From positions 1,554,400 through 1,618,399 of the forward strand of contig JAKMXF010000222.1 in NCBI GenBank assembly GCA_024704765.1: a DNA stretch of 64,000 nucleotides, read 5' to 3'. Below are positions 60,301-64,000 of the stretch, one piece after another. The notes below the pieces were generated by a model. That model ran no database searches. It was not told where the DNA came from and was given only the letters and a program-made list of their open reading frames with translations. The DNA is from Oopsacas minuta. Its lineage: Eukaryota > Porifera > Hexactinellida > Lyssacinosida > Leucopsacidae. The translations under genes and the position numbers were made by a program. Positions within the stretch are counted from its first letter, which is position 1. Each line of letters starts with the position of its first letter.

Positions 60301-63300
60301 GCACAAATACACTACTGATCTTATCTGCTAGCTTCTGCACGTTAGCTTTATTAGTCTGAGCTTCTTGCACGAGATGTAATATCTGAGATAACATAGTATC
60401 TTCTCCCGCGTGAGTAACCTCTACTAATAGCCAGGAGCTGGTGTTAAGAGATCCTCCTATCACTGTATCACCAACAGATTTCACCTGAGGCATAGCTTCA
60501 CCGGAAATTAACGACTCGTCTAGATAAGATTTCCCTTGTAGTATTGTACCATCAATTGGCACCTAATTGAATTATGTAAATGATTATACGTAGTATTATA
60601 ATAGATTTTAGATTATTTGTTCGATTTGAATATTGAATTAATACTATGTATAAATGCCCCATACGATTGACTACAGTCAATGCTCAGCATACGTAAATTC
60701 GAAGGAGTACAAGAGGCCTAGCGCACCGAGACAGGCCACTTACATATGCATTACAGTTCGCAATAGCAGTCCTCGAAATGGCATGTCCCTGTGCAATAAG
60801 TCTTGCTACCAGGTGATATTAACCAGCAAGTTTGCATCTAATCGGAATAATTGACAACAAAGGAAAGTAAATAATTATGCATCTATTAGTATAAGCAGGA
60901 AATTACTCTAGTATAAATAACCTTATCACCAGGTAGTATCTTGACAACATCACCCTTCTGTAACAGTTCAGTAGCTATGCTCTCTTCTTTAATTACATTC
61001 TCATTCTTGCCTAGCTCAACAAGAATAGCATCAGTAGGCTGAAGAGAGATAAGCTTAGAAAGAGCTTCAGAAGTCTTACCTATATAATTATTACTAAAAT
61101 AAATACTGTCAAATCCCGTTATATCGAAGCTTAAGGGACAGCGCTAATTACTTCGATATGAGCGGAGTTCGATGTAAATGATTAAATTTATGTAACTTTT
61201 ACGGTTTAGGATCAGTTTGGGAGCAAATTTATACAATTAAGAGTTCGATATATGCGGGCGCGGGTATTGCGATATCCGTGTTCGATAACGGGAGTTGACT
61301 GCAACAAGGCTGGTGTTGGTTAACAGAATTTACTGAGTAGTTAAAACCTTTTCGAAAATAGAGGTTAACCGGTTAACGGCGGGAATTTTTCCTAAATCTA
61401 ATCAATGAAGTTTGGTGACTAAATTTGAAAATATCAATACATATCATCACATATGCATTCTTGAAGCTATTGCAACTAACAAAACTATCGAAGTTTAGGA
61501 ATACAGACCTAAAATGTAACTTTCATAAATACCCAACTAGCAGAATTCGTGTATATAATTTCGAACATCTCAAAACCTTAGGAACACTGAATATGCTGGT
61601 GAAAATGATACTATTCGGTTAACCGAATATATTTTCTCCTAGCAGTTAACTGAATATAGCGGCGATTAACCGGCTAACCTGCTAACCGAATCCAGCCCTG
61701 ATGACAAATACAAATAAATTCATCATTTACCTCTTGCCAGATGTTCAAGCCACCTGCCGAATGAAATGAAGGTTATTAACATAGGGGATGTTTCAAAGAA
61801 TGTCTTCAGTTTAACCTCTCCTTCTACAAGACTCCAAATACTTATTGCCAAACTGTACGTGTAAGCTATGGTAGTTGCTAGAACAATCAAGAGGTCCATG
61901 CTGGCGCTCTTATGACGTAAGGCGCGTAGGGCTGGAGGGTAGAACTGACTCCCTCCTACTATCTGTACGACTGTTGATAGACAGAAGAGGAGGAGTGTTC
62001 GTAGTTGGAGTCCAGGTAAAATCACTATCTTGAACCAATCCAGAGGAACCCATATCGTAAACATGACAGGTATCGTGAATATGAGAGATACTAAGAACAC
62101 GACAGCCCATTTCTTAGTGACGTCATGATTCACTAGTCCAGCTAGTTTGTTACCAGTCACTTCTTCTGCTTTGAATCCTGAGCTCTTGATACGCCTCAGG
62201 ATTTCTCTGGGAGTAACAACAGACGGATTGTACTCGATATGAGCTCTGAAGAGAATTTACATAATTAGAAATGTAATGTATATTATAATGTTACGAATAA
62301 ACGCGCCGACAGTGGCCTAACGTGGTAAATTATTACCCTGAGTGGAACCTCAAAAGCCCTGTACAAAGTCCAGGTGTGAAATATAATTTAGCTTACTACA
62401 GCAGAACCTCGTTAATAGGTACACGAGCGAACCTTCGAAATTTATACTTCTTATCCGGAGTATTTATTATTAACCAGGGCAATATCAATTGAATATTTCT
62501 TCGTATTAACCGTGTTCGTATTAGTGGTGGGACCCGGTTCCAAAATTTCGATTAATATTTGATACCCGGGTAATATAATATTACACAAGAAATAGCATAG
62601 TCTCTAGATACTATCCCTCCTACCAGTGTAGAAGCTGAAAGTGCATCTTCCGCACCAGGCATTTTCAACACGATGTTAAGATCTAGTTTAAGTGACGCCT
62701 CCTTGGATTCATTAGTATTTCTCAAAGGTCATTTCAAGAATACTACAAAATAGTGGACTGGCAGAATAATTACTACTAGTTGATGACAAGATAATGCGAT
62801 AGGTCTTTAGTTATCTATTGTATTAAATTATATTGCTATTTAGTTTGATTGACTAACATATATTGTAGTTAATGGGTAGAGAACATGACAGATTTGATCC
62901 TGAAATATTCGACTTATTGTGCTTCTCTGATAAGAAAATAAGCATGTAACCCACTGTAATTCAAATACTCGGGTACCCAGTTATAGCCGGATCTTAGATA
63001 ATGAGGATTCTTTAACGGCCCTAGTTCGTACTAACGAGGTTATATTGTATACTGTTAAATTAACTAAACATTTCCCTTCAGGGTATTTACAAAATAAGTG
63101 TCTATCGATATTGTACACCTCCAATCTTCCATTCTGAGGTGAGTTAATATTATCTCTGGTTCTATCATGGTTTGATGCCTGTATTATGCACCACAATCTG
63201 ATTGGCTTAAATTATACCACCCAGTAATTCACAAATATATATTGCTAGTATTAGATTACAAGGACTGTGTACACCATAATAATGTAATAGAATGAGTAAT

Positions 63301-63550
63301 CTACTATAAGATAGTGTATAATGCTGACCTGTTTGTAGATAGAGTAACGGAAGCCTTAGAAACACCTTTATACTTCTTGAGTGCTCGCTCTATAACGAAC
63401 ACACATGAACTACAACTCATACCATGGATAACTACCTTCAGCACTGCTCTTTTAGACTCAGCTTTGTGTTCTTTAAGTGTAGCTCTGTAGCCCAGATTAG
63501 CAACCTCAGGTATCAGCTCTTGGACATCTCTTAGCTTAGGAGGATCGTAT
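57364..63550 (-). CDS. ATP7: ATP7-type copper-transporting P1B-ATPase, 5' exons outside window
   Basis: Ten exons join in phase: 63329-63550, 61731-62245, 60922-61079, 60163-60562, 58931-59398, 58550-58782, 57992-58255, 57750-57867, 57536-57683, 57364-57445, about 868 residues. The first visible exon ends one heavy-metal domain and encodes the last one with GMSCSSC (Cu+-binding CxxC). Then come membrane helices, the actuator motif SGEA, the transport-site CPC in [17 protein letters not shown], the phosphorylated Asp in [16 protein letters not shown] in the nucleotide domain with the conserved His, and [18 protein letters not shown] of the hinge. This order identifies the ATP7A/B Cu+ exporter of the trans-Golgi network. 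The C-terminus after the last helix is short and ends TLQHEP without the di-leucine motif of vertebrate ATP7. The 5' part with more metal-binding domains should lie to the right of the window. Confidence 0.94.
59619..59757. mobile_element. short MITE-like unit in an ATP7 intron
   Basis: The left end reads TCGTGGGCGTAGC and the right end reads GGCCCCCAAACTACGCCCATGAG; GGGCGTAG is common to both in inverted form. It is short, and the ends are not well defined. Confidence 0.4.
61106..61301. mobile_element. pogo-type MITE in an ATP7 intron
   Basis: The left end CTGTCAAATCCCGTTATATC and the right end GATAACGGGAGTTGACTG are inverted with few mismatches, and TA precedes the left end. The internal TTCGATAT motifs resemble the element at 63588-63912. 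Confidence 0.65.
61303..61702. mobile_element. hAT-like MITE in an ATP7 intron
   Basis: The right end reads GCTAACCGAATCCAGCCCTG and the left end AAGGCTGGTGTTGGTTAACA, which are diverged inverted copies, with several GGTTAACCG motifs inside. No clean 8-bp duplication was found, so superfamily assignment is tentative. Confidence 0.5.
62399..63047. mobile_element. pogo-type MITE in an ATP7 intron
   Basis: CAGCAGAACCTCGTTAATAG at the left and CGTACTAACGAGGTTATATTG at the right are inverted with mismatches, with TA flanking both (62397-62398, 63048-63049). A CCTCGTTAATAAG segment in the SGK3 intron at about 35345 has the same end. Confidence 0.6.
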
Positions 63551-63587
63551 CTAATCCATAATATACGTAATTCAGAATTGCAGAATA

Positions 63588-63912
63588 CAGTCACTTCCCA
63601 TAAGTTCCATTATATCGAACAAGCATATATGGAAATACCCGATTATATTGAAGTCTGGAAATGTACAATTATGGTTCCAAACAGTGTTTTATCTAGCCAC
63701 CCCTCAAAATGAATATTTCTAATACCCTCCCTGACGGGTATAACCATATAAGCAGTAAGCTTCATGTTAACCCCACCTTAGGCTTCAAGTTTCAACCTAG
63801 ATCCATTCCTGGTCCCCAAACGTGCCAAACTAAATAAAATAATCTGTTATATAGAACTCCGTAAATCGAAGTAATTTTCGCAGTCTTTGGGCTTCGATAT
63901 AATGGGAGTTGC
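63588..63912. mobile_element. pogo-type MITE just upstream of the first visible ATP7 exon
   Basis: CAGTCACTTCCCATAAGTTC continues as CATTATATCGAAC on the left, and the right end TTCGATATAATGGGAGTTG is its diverged inverse. TA precedes the left end. It starts about 40 bp upstream of the splice acceptor of the exon at 63329-63550. Confidence 0.55.
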
Positions 63913-64000
63913 CTATATCTCGTAGTATACTACTAAGAACTAACTTGACTATAAGTTCCTGTGTCAGGAGTTTGACAGTAACTGAAAGGACTCCATTTAC

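Overview
The window reads as nuclear DNA from an invertebrate animal: AT-rich, with genes split by short GT-AG introns and with metazoan families (PR/SET plus C2H2 zinc fingers, SGK3-type kinase, GRAF-type RhoGAP, ATP7 copper pump). A four-repeat CNGK channel gene and dense small DNA transposons would fit an early-branching or marine invertebrate, possibly a sponge, but the sequence alone does not settle the lineage.

Layout from left to right. 1-4705 (+): 3' part of a gene with a RhoGEF-type PH domain, an SH3-like domain and an RA-like C-terminus. 7785-11112 (-): 3' part of a PRDM-like transcription factor gene. 11-26 kb: a repeat-rich tract with a hAT MITE carrying a nested pogo MITE, a tandem array, a 292-bp perfect inverted repeat built from an OTU-protease-like fragment, and a decayed integrase to USP-like-protease element interrupted by a Tc1-like transposon. 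26111-26794 (+): an intact RNA ligase ORF of bacterial type. 27-34 kb: sparse DNA with a dead mariner and repeats. 34334-36448 (-): SGK3-like kinase. 37093-39472 (-): FDXACB1-like gene. 40270-46824 (+): a single-exon gene for a four-repeat, K+-selective-looking cyclic-nucleotide-gated channel (CNGK). 47.6-49.6 kb: a dead Mutator-like element whose region also carries a RING-like finger. 50056-53108 (-): GRAF/oligophrenin-type BAR-PH-RhoGAP-SH3 gene. 54230-56244: a nearly complete pogo/Tigger transposon with a nested MITE. 57364-63550 (-): 3' part of an ATP7-type Cu+-ATPase gene with several MITEs in its introns.

The host genes are unrelated in function and do not form an operon or obvious cluster, although SGK3, GRAF and the RhoGEF-like gene all belong to phosphoinositide and small-GTPase signalling. 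The most notable items are the tetra-repeat CNGK gene without introns, the bacterial-type RNA ligase, the protease-bearing integrase element and the perfect long inverted repeat. Exon boundaries were derived by hand from splice consensus and reading phase; no alignment or expression data were available.
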